Origin: Climacteris rufus
Taxonomy: Eukaryota; Chordata; Aves; Passeriformes; Climacteridae
Length of the DNA stretch: 64,000 nt
Assembly (NCBI GenBank): GCA_013398175.1
Contig: VZRZ01007358.1
Coordinates: 62,001 to 126,000 of the forward strand
Direction of reading: 5' to 3'
Positions within the stretch are counted from its first letter, which is position 1. Each line of letters begins with the position of its first letter. Under the pieces are notes generated by a model that was given only the letters and a program-made list of their open reading frames with translations, had not been told where the DNA came from and made no database searches. The position numbers were made by a program, and so were the translations under genes. Shown piece after piece: positions 50,592 through 63,600 of this stretch.

Positions 50592-53500
50592 TTTTTTTAA
50601 ATTAGGAACATTCTGTCACAATGGTAGGATAGACTGTAAATTTCTTCCTCATGCCTCCAAATCTGGTTCCGAAGGCTTTTAGAAACTACTGAATGTAAAG
50701 CTAATGAGGCACACTCTGCTCGTGAGCCGCCTGGCCAGACGGTGCCGTGGCAAGCTCCTGGTGCATTTCCTGGGCTGCAGAGAGCAACAGAGGTGTGTGA
50801 GAAATGGCCAGTGCGTGCTCTGGCATGGCTTACTCCAATACTGTGAAACGAAGCACCCTGGAACTGCTAAAACCATTGAAACAGCAGGGATGAAAATAGT
50901 TAATTGGGTTTGCTCCCGCAGAGCATGCTCAGGTAGGCTGGGTGGAATACATTAGGCAGCCTTCGCTGATAAGCCAAGGCATGCTCCAACATCGTCATTC
51001 AATAGCAGCTGCAGAACTGAGCTCATTTATTCATCCTGTGGCAAGATGTACTGTACTCTGCTAAGCCTGAACTGCAATCAAAAGAACATACTTTCACAGA
51101 AAAAAAAGAACTTTAAGAACATTAAGAAGCTTTTAAAGAACCAGAAACTCAATTATTTTCAGTATTTTTCTTTTTTCCCTGTTTTAAGGGACCTTAAGCA
51201 AACCTTCTTTGGCAAATCTGATTCTGCAAGGCTCCCCGCTCACTGCACTGTTTAAACGAACAAGACTGTAGCATCTTCCCAAGCCCCAGAGGAGTCTGAA
51301 CTTGCTGCAATCTGATTTTTCCTGCTATCACTGCACATCTGGAACTGTACCCCTCACTCTTCACAGGAAGAGACTAGCAATAGATCACCTCAGGTGACTC
51401 CTTGTACCTCCACTGCCACACCTGCAGCATGAACATGGCCTGTGCTAGCTGATCTTACGTATTTCTACCTAAGATCTCAAGAGCATTCTCAAGACCCTAG
51501 GCTTGCTTGCAGATCAAGACTAGCACAAGGCAACATCTGCTGAAAACAAAAAAACGCCTGGAATATAGTTTAGATGAGAGCAACTATGAAGCATCCAAGG
51601 TTTTATACAGGAAAAAAAGGCTTCTGATGTTTATTAAAAGCACAAACTGTATTTTGTCTCCCAGACCAACCTCCTGAGAAACTTCTCTCATCATGAGCAA
51701 ACATAAATGGAATTAATTTTTTTTTTTAATGAAAGGTACCATGAAAACTAGTTCTTTTAAAATTTGCTCTCCATTGATTTTCAAAGACAAAAGGTACATA
51801 GAGCTTAACTGGAATGACAACAGCACCAGCATTCAATAGCAAGCAACAGAAGCACTCAATACTGAGCAACCACAATGTATACTCCCACATGGCTGAAAAG
51901 AAACAAAAGCAGGGTACACACAAAAGTAGAACATGGTATAGACTGAAAAGCAAAGGAAGATACATAGAAAAAGCAGTGAACAATGACAGTCCCTTGGATT
52001 GAGGCCAAGTCTGCCTATAGTGCAGCACCTTGCTATTTAGGGTATTGAGAGTAGATGTTTACTCTGGGGAGGCTGAAACCCTGAAGTGATCTATCTAATC
52101 ACCGTGATTGCCATTGACAATTTTTTCTGGTTTGTACAAGATTTTACAAAGAATGCACTGAGCTAAGTATCACCCAGTTAACTTTGTGCAAAGTCCATGT
52201 GGAGGCTTAGCACACAGCTAAAGCCGACCCAAAACCAGCATTTGTGCAAGAAATCTTTTCCTGTCTGCAGTGATCCTTGGCCCACAGACAGGAGAGAGAC
52301 CAGAGAGTCCTTGACAGTGTCTGATCCAGCAGACCAGTCTGCTGCACTGGAGTGACTGCTCAATCAAAATTAGCAGTTTGTGATGAGCCACAGACCAGTA
52401 GAATTTACACAATCTAACCTTGACTTCACTGAGTACAACAGAGAGACACTGATTACAAACACCCAGCAGCAAAGCCATCTCTGCTGTACTAGAACTCTTG
52501 GCTCAAGCCTTTTCTAGACTCCAGTGCTAAATACAGCATTGCTCCACATCATCCACGCAAGCCCAAGCCATTACGGAGCCCAGACAAGTATGCTGGGCAC
52601 TCAACACCTCAGCAGAGGGCACAGGCTACCACCATGTGATGACCCTGGGCACCCACACCCCACGCCGAGCTGGACACAGGCAAGCACAGGCAGACATGCA
52701 AGGCTCATGCAGTGCACAGTTTTCTCCCTCTTAACTGCACACAACCTTAAAACTACTGTGGCAAGTGACAGTAGTAGAGAAATGGTGCATCCTTTGTAGT
52801 CAGAGCCACAGCAGGTTCCCTGGGTTTGCACTGGTACCAGTACAGCACAGTTCCCATGCATGCCTGGAGCTTGAAACCACCAAAACTCCAGCAAGAAGCA
52901 CTGGCATGCCTGCATCCACCAAAATGCACAGGCAGCAAGGACTTGTGTGATCCCTTGTCAATCAAACATAGGGGCAGCACTGATGTTTAAGAGCAGCAAT
53001 GTGACTCCAGGAGGCTGCAGTCCCAGGTGGCATCGCTGTGTGATAAGATGCCTGGTGAAATCTGACAGCCTGTCTCTGATGTCACCTCAGACACTCAGAG
53101 GCCGGAGTTCATCTGCTGTTAGTTCTGGGGTAGCTTCAGGGGACATGCACTGGGACAAGGTCAGAGTCTAGGGGCTCCAGCTCGGGGAGGACAAAGCATC
53201 TTCTCCAGGGGTGGTCCAAGGGTGTCACGTGTACCAGTACCATCACGACATGCGGAACCTCAACAACTCCAGGTCTCCCCTGTATTGTGTGGCTCTGGCA
53301 GCCTCCAAAACCCTGCTGGAAAAGATTGGCTTTGGAGAAAACCTGAGCTGGTCACACCACAGCACAGCCCAGAACAAGCCCATGCCTGCCCTGTCAGCAA
53401 CACTCCTGCAGAGATAACGGGGCTTCGTTCCAGCCGGGCTTGGTGCTGCTGACTTCACTGGGACGGCGAGGGATGTGTCTGTGTTCAAACACTACAGGCG

Positions 53501-53940
53501 AAGATAGAGTTCAGAGCTGCTCCTGCCTTGCCTTGCCCTCAGGCAAAAGTCTAATCTAGGTATAATTATGAGGCTCAGTCATGCCTCGGCTCCTTTCAGC
53601 CCTTGCTCCCTGTACTAACTTGCCTGCACACGGAGCTTGTCAGTAATAGCCAACCTCCTATTCCAGCCAATATGAGGATACTCTTATTTGGGAAAATGAG
53701 TTTGTCAGCACTTGGTTTTATTTGAGGATAGCCAGTGTGCCTTCAATGCACATTAGAACAGGCTATGAATCTGCTTTCAAGTGCATACCATCTAAACCAG
53801 TTTTTCTTTCTGGGTTTCAGGTACTTTCAGAAAGTAGGCATTAGGTTAGAGGGAGCAAAATCCAGGCACAACAGGATTTTTTGGGGCACTGCAAGCTCTA
53901 ACTCCCTCCATGGACTACAGCAGCAGTAGCAGAAATGACA

Positions 53941-54006
53941 GAGGAAAGCAGGAAAAGAGGAGAAAAGCAGGAGGAAAGGAGAGGGAAAGAAAAAGAGAGA
54001 AAAAAC
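53941..54006 (+). repeat. Polypurine tract
   Basis: Sixty-six bases on the plus strand are almost all A and G, with single C interruptions near 53949 and 53968. In the PTPRF transcript this is a polypyrimidine stretch deep in the 5' intron. No acceptor AG followed by a plausible exon was seen next to it. Confidence 0.85.
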
Positions 54007-57000
54007 CAAACAAGAATTTTGCAGTTACAAACTGAAACTTGGAAATCCATGACCAGGCTGAGGTCTTGCTAGCAGTAGTCACCAAGGAGACAAGAATGTC
54101 CCTCTGGCATCTAGCATGACAGCATGGGCAGAGGATATCTCCTCTCACTTGACAGCTCCCTTTGCTAATCTTCTTCCTGAGGTGACAGAAATCTAACCCT
54201 TGCTCTCATACAGCTCTTTTGTGCCACACACTTCTCGTCTTTACGGGAAAAGCTAAGGTAAGAAACCTTTCCCACAGCCCCAAACTGGAACTGAATCCTC
54301 CTTCAGAGCAGCTACAATTACATGGCTTGTTCCCCAGCTCCCCAGAAAACTACCTTTCCTGAGGATGCTGCTGTGAGACACATACCCCTTGGTGTGTCCT
54401 TATTTTCTGCATCACTCGAAATATCAAGTGATGATAAGGGACATGGAGGCAATTGCAATTTATGTCTTACAAGAGGCACGGATTAGCCCCAGCATGGAAT
54501 GGTGTGTGGATAACAGCTGCTTACAAAAAAGGCCCGCAGAGCAGTCTGTGGTGAGCACAGCTGTTGACAGCTGAATCCTGCAGGATTACCCCCAGGATTT
54601 TGCTCAAAACTTGTAATCTCTCAGAGGACAGAAAAGTTGGAGAAGCTGGATATCAGGTAGCAGCTGGGTACCAGCACAAACACTGTACAGCATTCCCTTT
54701 TCTTGCAGCTTAGCAGTTGTGTTTTGGGGGTCATATCCTGAATTGGCACCTGTAAAACCTTCCCCCTACCACTGTGCATTTCCTCTGTGTCAATGTAAGA
54801 AACTAATGGTATTTTAGAAATGATAGTGCAAACTGTAAACATGTTTATGGGAGTTATTTGTCACATTCTTCTTCCTATAAAAGCCAGGCCTGCTTACTAT
54901 CATGAGTCCAATTGTTCAGACTGCTGAGGGAGAGCTAAAAAATGATACCAAATATAGTTTGGAAATAAGAAAAAGTAGCTTTTCTATATATTACAGCTAC
55001 AGCTGTGAGGTTAAATCTCTTACAATCTATCAAAACCACCACCCCGCTGGAAGGGGTGTTCTCAACTCCTTTCAAGTGAGATATTGGGCCTTATCCCACA
55101 AAGGGCTGGAAATGGCTTATCTGGGCCACTGGCTGCCGCCAGCCTGCATCAGCTGAGGAGCTTCCAGACCTACATCAATTTTAGGGTCTCGGTAGAGATG
55201 ATTAAAACACAAAGCTGCTTTGTTTTCAATTCTGTCAGCTATCTGAAACCACTCAGGAGTGTGTGGTGCTAGAGACAAGCCAGGAAATGGATTGAGGGCA
55301 GAGAGATCTCTGATAAATGTGTTTGACTGTGGTCAGCATTGCACAGGATCAGGATACACATACCAAAAGCTATTTCACATGCTCCTTACCCATTTGGTGA
55401 GGCAGGCTGGGATCTCACCCAGTTCACGTCACCAGGGCTGAACCGATCCTGCTCAGAGGTAATGGTTTGATGCTTTGTAACACAGGATGTTGTAGGGATA
55501 ACGTTTGTCTACTGACAGACTCATACTTGATGGATCAATGGAATTGCTTTGCAAATTTTACAAGCCTCCAAATCTCCCTTTGAGCCACTGAAACGCATTA
55601 GCAAATGCAAAATTATCAGTGCAAGAACGATAGCCTGGGTAGGCGACAATATTAACTAATGAAAGATGCAAGCCAGTAACATTGTAAGCACACCACAAAG
55701 CAGGACATCTGTTTGCTGAATAAACAGCCCTGATTCCTTCAGTACAGGTTACACAGCACATCTATTCAATTACCGCAAGACAATCAAAAGCAGTCGAGCA
55801 ATCCAGCGGCCCAGAAGAATGGCATCACTTTACATGATAAGAAAACCCTGACATCACTCTGTTAAGGTTCAACTGAAGCTGCACAATGAGCATTTTATCA
55901 GCCATTTTGAGGCAATGCTCTCCTTCTGCATCCTTCTTCTTACACAAATTCCCTAAGAGGTGCACCACAAATATTTCCCAAATTCATGGTCTCCAAAGGC
56001 TGCCCAGCACTGGGCTACCGCCCATGTGGGGAGCGGCGGGCGGAGCGCATTTGTGCGTGCTGCCTGCTGGAGCCAAGTCTCAAACAGGCTAATGAATACC
56101 CCCGTGACATTGGCACCGCCTTGTAATTGCCTAAGGAAGAGGTGGGGCACTGAAACCAACCTCTTTCAAAGGCAGCAAAGTCTTAATTACTGGGTTAGTA
56201 AGTATAAAACAGTTTCAGGCAGGCAGCAAATACAAACAGTCATCTACTGATGACAAGGCTTTTAATGACAAATCTGCTGGCTTTGTATGACATCATGCCA
56301 ACGTGACATGCTGAAGCCGTGTACTGAAAATGGGGAGAAGGGCACAGATGAATGGGTGGGTGTGGAAACGAGCTCCAGAAGGACTTCTCTGTTTCACGGT
56401 GTAACCACATGAATTACTGCACAAGAGCTTACAGTAAACAAAGTATTTGCTATCTCCTAGAAAGATCACAGCAGCAGCAAAACAGCTCACAAAAGAAAGA
56501 ATCTGAGTCAGTTCAAAACAAAGAAAGTACTGTAAGGAAAATTCAAGAAAATACGAGACTAGACACTGCAGAAGAGGATAAACTGTCAAGCAGATTCCTG
56601 CTCCAGGGGCTCACAGCGTGGGAGCTCATGGGACCTGCTTGTTCCAGAGGTTATGAGTCCATAAAACACCTGATGGAGACAGTGCTACCCCTTCAAGTGC
56701 TAGAAGAGCACGGCTAACTTTGTTCTGTCATGGTTGGACAGCAACTATCTCCACTTACAAGCGACTAATACCTTCTCAGTAGCACAGCTGGCCATTCCCA
56801 AGCCCCTGCTCATCTCAGCGGAGAGCACGATGGCTTTGCAGAGGTGGGTGCTCCCAAGAGTAAGACAAAGCAGAGCCTCCCAACCGGCTCCGATGAGGAA
56901 TCAGGCTGTGCTCCTGCCAAGTCCTCCATGTGCAGCGCTCAGGGAATGCAGTCACTGCTGCAGCCTGTCCCCTCCCAGGGCTGGGCATCTGCATTTGCCA

Positions 57001-59752
57001 TCCACTGGCACCCAGTGCTCCCTCCCTTCTGGGGGCAACTTTGGTGCTCCAGGCTCGAGGGGCACTGCATCCCAATGGGATGAAGCAAATTATTTCTCCC
57101 AGTCCTTAGACGTGCTGCTATCACCCAAACAACCTTCCTTCAGGCCTCGAGACACCTCTTGACCTGTCACAAAGAACCAGGAACCAGGACAACAGAAGAT
57201 GCCACAGATGCAGGAAATTAGGACACTTCCATTAGGAAATATGTCCTCCTTTGCTTTGAGAAGCACTACAGCATGCCACTACCAAAGCCTTCCAGGATAC
57301 ACCAGACATAGCCATGTATCAGCCATTGCCACCTCTAAGCTTTTCAAGGGGTGGATAACCCAGAAAAGAGCCTCAGCTCTAGCAGTACTGATGAGGGAAC
57401 AGTTGTCACTCTCCAGCATGGCTGTCCCTTAAGCACAGCCCAAGGGAAGCTATAAGAAAATTCCCTCTGGGGAAAATTCCATCTACTACCATGGCCTTGC
57501 ACTCCTCTGATCCAATGTCTTCATAAGCACTGAAAGATCTGCTGAGGTGACTGAGTTTAGTCACAGCTCCAGCAGTAAACAGGCAATTCCTCTCTCTCCT
57601 TCACAGATAACCTTATGCTTGACAGAGGTAACACAAAGATCATTAACAGCTGCTGGAGCTGACTCAGAGCAGAAGTCAGTATTCAGTCACAAACTTGGCC
57701 AAATTAAAGGTCTGCACCCACAACCCACTGATGCAGTTCTTAGTTTAGCGATCTTCCTATGTAATAACAACTTCTGCTCTGTATTGTGTCAGCTGTGGAG
57801 TCTGCTGCCAACTAGGGGACCTCAACCCATCCTGGAAGAAAACAATTATTTACACTTTGATCAGATTAGATTGCAACTGTTAGAGATGGCATTTATAAAA
57901 TCCCTACTACCACAACATCCTTCTGTCACCCTGGCTACCTCTTCCGGCTTCCTCATAATGACAGTCACATTTGCAGACCTGGTCCTAAACTTAAGGTTTT
58001 CCAAGACTGAGACCAAATATATCTAAAAAACTCCAGAAGGAAAATTATAGCAGAAGTTCCTCTGCTCAGGCTAAACAAACTCTATGCCACAGGGCAGAGC
58101 TTCTCCAAGCTAATGACACAGCCTCACAGAATAGTGGAAAGTGTGATACAAAGCCTTAGGATGTGAGGAACATTCTAGACCTCCTGCTCCAAACCCAAGC
58201 CCACTACTCTGCCACAAGTGTAAAGCAATGTCCATAAACAAAGCCAAAGACACATCAAAACAAGCATTTGCCTGAGAGACCAGAGAAACTAGTCACTCAT
58301 GTTAATGGAGTACTAAAAAGGGCTTAGACTGGCACTGAGAGTCATTTAAGGGTTCAGTGTATAGCTCAGCAAAAACTACATAAGAAATGTAAAAAAGTGT
58401 GGATGAGGAAGAGCTTACACACAAATAAAACAGAACATATCGGCAAGATTCCCTGGCTGAGCAAGCACCCTTTTTTAAATCTTTGTTTGGTGAGAAAAAA
58501 AATAACTTTTTTATTTCCTTCCTCAAAATTACAGCATAATTTCAAGTAGGTAAAAATACACTTTTCTGGGTCATATCCAACAGCTGATAAATAAGGCTAG
58601 GCTCTTTCAGTAACTACTACAAAAAAACCTCATCAGCTGGAAGCGTGCATTGAAAAAACTCACAAAAGTTCTTCAAACACATGAATTCAGAAGGGTTTTG
58701 CAGCCAGCTATTAGGACTCCATAGTAAAGGAACAGTAAAAGTCAACCATGCTGTGCTTTCAGGCAGGACTGTGCCATTTGTTGGTACCAGCTGTTGAATA
58801 TAACTGCCTGTAGAACTGTTTTCAAACCATTGTTGCTTTTTAATATTTTATACTGAAAAATACAACATAACTATTGCTACTGCACGTTTCCTCATGACAG
58901 AATATATAAACACACTCCCACTACAACACACCCAAAACTTCAATCTTTACAAAGAAAAGCACGGAAACAGCTCTTACTTGTATTCAAAGTAATTTATTAA
59001 TCCACTGCATTTTTCATACTACCTGGACTGATGTGAGGTGTTATTAGCATAGAGATTTTCATTTTTAAGATGTGCAATCAATAATGCATTACCATATGCC
59101 ATTAAATCCAACATGTGGTTAAATTAATGGAGCATTTGACTTTTGATCCATGTATGTTTGGTTGCAGCTCAGTGCAGGGAAAAGTGCATGAGAACAGAGT
59201 TAATCTGACAGCAGAGCTCTCCCACGCTTTCTAACATCAAGTTTCAGATTAAAGTGAAGCATTCCTGTTGCCACTCATCTAGAATACTGATTCTGTTCAT
59301 TTCTACTTCACAGGTCAGAATGCAAGATTTTTGGTTGCTTAACTCTTACTGGAAGGGCTAGATCATGCTAAAATCTCATTTCTGTTTAGCATCATAGTCA
59401 ATCCGGTGGCTTCTCCTTTTCTAGAGAGCATCACAGCCTGTCAAAGCATCATTGGCCAGCAAGTCTCAGCAAAAACTTTGATTAGGGATGGGAAAAAGTT
59501 GCATGTTTTGACAAAATACCCTGCTGAAAAAGTCTTCTTTTCCAGAAATTGTTCCAACATGGAAAAGAAAAAGCACTGCTTTACCTTGCACCTAAGCTAC
59601 TAAAAAAGGAAGGTATTCAGACAATATGGATAAGCAATGTCTGTTGACTTTTTAAGGAGAGAACAACCTCCATCTTGTCTTTCACCCTCCCCAAAATCCC
59701 CAAACAAAAACCACTGAGGTACCAGGTGATTGAAGTTAGCAAACAGCAAGGG

Positions 59753-59976
59753 GACTGAGGGCACCCTGTCAGTTTGCAGACCACACCAGGTTGGGTGGGA
59801 GTGCTGATCTGCTGGAGGGCGGGAAGGCTCTGCAGAGGGATCTGGACAGGCTGGATCGATGGGCTGAGGCCAACAATATGAAGTTCAACAAGGCCAAGTG
59901 TTGGGTCCTGCACTTGGGTCACAAAATCCCATGCAGAGCTACAGGCTGGAGGCAGGGTAGCTGGAAAGCTGCCCAG
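59753..59976 (+). mobile_element. CR1 LINE fragment, 5'-truncated, 3' part of the reverse transcriptase ORF
   Basis: The plus strand reads as the well-known CR1 segment starting near cagtttgcaga and running through ctctgcagagggatctgga to agctggaaagctgcccagc. It still codes the CR1 reverse-transcriptase tail with the motif LQRDLDRLDRWAEANNMKF and then NKAKCWVLHLGHK. Both ends are lost: the sequence stops matching after about 59976 and the usual 3' UTR with its 8-bp end repeat does not follow. It is an old, inactive copy lying antisense to PTPRF. CR1 is the dominant LINE of birds and other sauropsids, so this also supports the organism call. Confidence 0.9.
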
Positions 59977-60673
59977 CTTGGAAACTGAATCTAGAAGTTG
60001 TACTGGGGAGGAGCTACAGAGTTGTCAGAGAACGCACAAAAATACTGTATCTCTGGCATTCAGAACCAGCCAGGGCTTGGAAAGGAAAACAAGGATTCCC
60101 TCTGCTCCCAAAGAATATCCCCCTTGAAACATCTTTCTGTTCTCTGATCTCCAAGACTAAAATGAAACTTTTTGGAGTCAACCTCCAAAATTGCCAAGCT
60201 ATGGGATGGAGTTGTTCTGTGATGCCGTGAGACTTTAAATCCCAAAGCCAACAATCAAGGTGTGTGGGTGTGGGAAAGAAGGATGAACACAATTCTTACA
60301 AAAGCAAGGCTCTTCTGCAGCCAACAAGCTGAAAAGCACAAGCCCAGGTGCTCAACAGCCTGTTCTGCTACCTCCCCATACTGCCTCTTCCCTTGCTCTA
60401 TGCCTTTTCCCCAGTACCAGCCCTTCCTGCCCTATCAATAGATTCTCACGCACGTGGCTCTACCATTTCCTTAATTGTAGCAAACTGTGTTTTGAGCAAA
60501 TGCTCATAAATCATATAAAATAGCAAGAACAGCACACAGAACCAGTACACCACAAAAGGCCAATAGAGTAAAACACAAATAAAACTTAGAGTCCAAGGTA
60601 TTATTTCTTTATAGTATTCAGAAAGAAAATAACCTTTAAAAAACTTTTTAAAACATTCACATATTGGCATCAG

Positions 60674-60692
60674 GTAGCTCTGTGACTCTGTG
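60674..60692 (+). repeat. Short direct repeat resembling a CR1 3' end
   Basis: The string ctctgtgactctgtgac is two copies of an 8-9 bp unit of the kind that ends CR1 elements (attctatg/attctgtg). The sequence before it does not look like CR1 3' UTR, so this may be chance or the last remnant of a copy. Confidence 0.3.
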
Positions 60693-63600
60693 ACAGTTTC
60701 TCACGTACCTTTTTTTCCGAGAAATTCTATTTTCAAATGAAATAATAAATGTGAAGTTTCAGTGGACTTGTTCTATTGCAGCCAGCTCAGGCACAGAGGG
60801 TCTGCTGGCATGGAAATCACTCGAGAACTGTCAGAACAGCCTTATCTTAACCTCAACACTAGACAGATCAGTGATATGGCAAATCACTGCTTTCCATGCA
60901 GAAGTTTTAAAATACTCCATCACAGAGAACATCTCAGGTAACTAACTTTATTTACTTGGTGGGGAATTTACTTTTTGTAAAAGGGAAAACACAGCAAGCC
61001 TTGACCAGAGTCTAAGACAGAAATATTCTCTTATTATGAGTTTTATGTGTTATGTTAAGCCATCACTTTCTAGAAGATCCATTAACTGCACTGTCTCCAA
61101 CATTACTTTAGATGGAGACTCTGGTTACCCTAACAGTCTTTCAGAGACAGCAGGATGTAGAAGGGCCCCCAGCCAAAGGCCCACAGTAAGCCAATGGCTA
61201 CATGCAAACACAAGTAAGACATTGTTGCCAGACAAGTGATGGTTTTTAATGCTGGGATGATGTAATTGCTCAGAGTTTAACAGAGGACATACTCTTCTTT
61301 TTACAGATAGCAAGTGTTGCACAGGCTCAATATCCTATTTACTGCTTTGCCACAACACCCATCTTTCAGAAAGATGTGCAATAAAAGGAGTGGCTGACAA
61401 TTTCAGCCAAGGTTTTAAACAAATCCCCAGTGCAGGCCCTCATGAATTAAAGAGCATGCAACAGATAAATGGAAAGCTGGCAGTGAAACCACAACGAGAT
61501 CAAGTGGATAAAAAAAATGGCATCTCTTGGCTCCTGTGGTACTCACCTTAATACAACCAAATACAGGAAATCAGCTGAAATTCTTTAACTGTTCAGCGAA
61601 AACGCATTCCCTAACTTTAGATATGTTAGCTGTTAGTCAAAGGTTCATTTTATCAAACGACTACTACAGAAATTGTGGGTTTCTCCCCTTCTTCCCTGGG
61701 AAGTGAGGAGGGCTGCACAGTTCGGTCACATGGAACTCCTATTTGCCAGGTGCAAGGTTGTGTTTTCTTTAAATATGGTCCCCTTTCCCTCCAAACATAT
61801 CTGTGAAACATAGTCCAAGAAAGCTACACAGATACCTGGATTCAGCAAGCTTCAGCTTCACTGTCCTGGAAAATTAAATTAAGGAAAGCTTTAAAAAGGC
61901 ATTTTCCCCCACCTGAAAATGGGAGCATTGTTGACCTTGAAGTCTTAAAGACAACCTGCTATTTTCCCACTGCAATGTCATTCCATCTTTCTTTAGGATC
62001 CCTGCACTAGCTCCACACACTAGTGGCTGAAAGGAACAGTCTCCACAGTAGCTGTTGAGGTTTCCTTAATTCTTATTCTTTTTCATATGGGAAATCATAG
62101 AAATGGGCAGGGAGGAGGTAGCCTGTGGACTTCCCAGGATCTACTCATGCAATAAAGTCAAGGTTCAGGATAAATAGAATTGAGAGCAGCTATAAGGGGA
62201 CGTTGTGCTCTTGCCCTGTCTGAGTGTTGTTTCATTCCTGACTGATTGGCAGGCAGCATTTGACAGACAGGGGCTAAAGCTCCATGGGGTTGCAGGTCTA
62301 GAAAATGATTACAGGGGAATTGAGTGCATGAATTGGTTTGTCTCCCTTCCTCTGAACCATCTTTCCTCCTGCCCCTCACATACACACACAGCTACAATTG
62401 TTCCTGCCAGCCCTCTTTTGGTGTTTTGATGCAAGGTACACAAAGCCTGGCTTGCAAGAGCTTGCAAGTCCTACAGGACTCTTCAGGCCCACGTGTCCTT
62501 AAAACTCTCAGATGTCTACACTGAGAGCTTTACAATAAGGGTGATGTTACTGCGGTTTTTTTCCATTTCCTGGTGTGTATAAAGTAGCCAGCCCTGCCGT
62601 GACGGGACGGGATGTGGCACCTCTGCCCCACTCTGCAGGTACGTGCAGGGGTGGCTGGCTGGCCATGGCTGAGCAGTCCCTCATACTTTCCCACGTTTTC
62701 ACCATGAAGGTGTTGCATTTGGAGCCACGCAGGCGCACTACCTGCTTTTGCTGTTGCTGCCAACTCAGGAAACTGTTGCTACATCTTTCTTTAACCCAGC
62801 ACAGGTTAGACCAGATTTTCCGGTACAGATAACAATTGCACTATTTACATTTCATACACCTAAAGGGCAGACACCCGGGCTTTGCTGGAGCAGATGTCTT
62901 AAAAGGAAGCTCAAAGACTAAAAAAGCATGTAAAAGCCACACCAGCCTCTCTGACCTGCTCCAGCATGGCCCAGGTGATTTTGTCTGCACTGACTGCCCA
63001 AGCAGCTGACACACTGAGCTGCTCACTGCAAGGTGTCAGAAACGATAAAGCAGTGGCACAGTTTGATTTACTGCCGGGCAAACACCGGCTGGCAGTGACC
63101 ACACATGCAGGGGTCAAGCAGTGCTGTCCTTTATTAGCATGTCAACCACTGCTGTGCTAACACACTCATGGATTAGATTCCCAAAGCTGGCTATGCAAGC
63201 ATGCTTGGGTATAACTAATTTGAAATAGGCCCTGAATTCCTAATAACCTCAGTTATGGTCCCTGGGATTTATGCCAAATTAAAGACAATTAATTCTCCTC
63301 TCTTGATTATTACACACCTTAATAGCTCTGTCCTTGAGTCAGTTCCATCCTTGATGTGCAGAGCCCTTTAGCTCAGTCTCTAAAATTTGATGTGCATGAA
63401 GAACGGCTAATAAGAAAGTTCTGAATCAAATCCGAGTTACTGTATCAAAATCTCTCATGTTTTACAACAGCAGAAAACACAATTGGATTCAAAGCCTACT
63501 TCAGATCCTAGATTATAAAGGCATTTGCTGCATAGCCTCTGCACTAGAGTCTTTGGAGGCCTTAAACAATTCCACGTTTCCCTTTAAGATGTTCTTTTAA

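Noticed and set aside
53211..53417. Plus-strand 68-codon frame (HVYQYHHDMRNLNNSRSPLY...) that looked like a possible retrocopy
   Set aside because: I could not match it to any protein, and there is no poly-A tail or target-site duplication.
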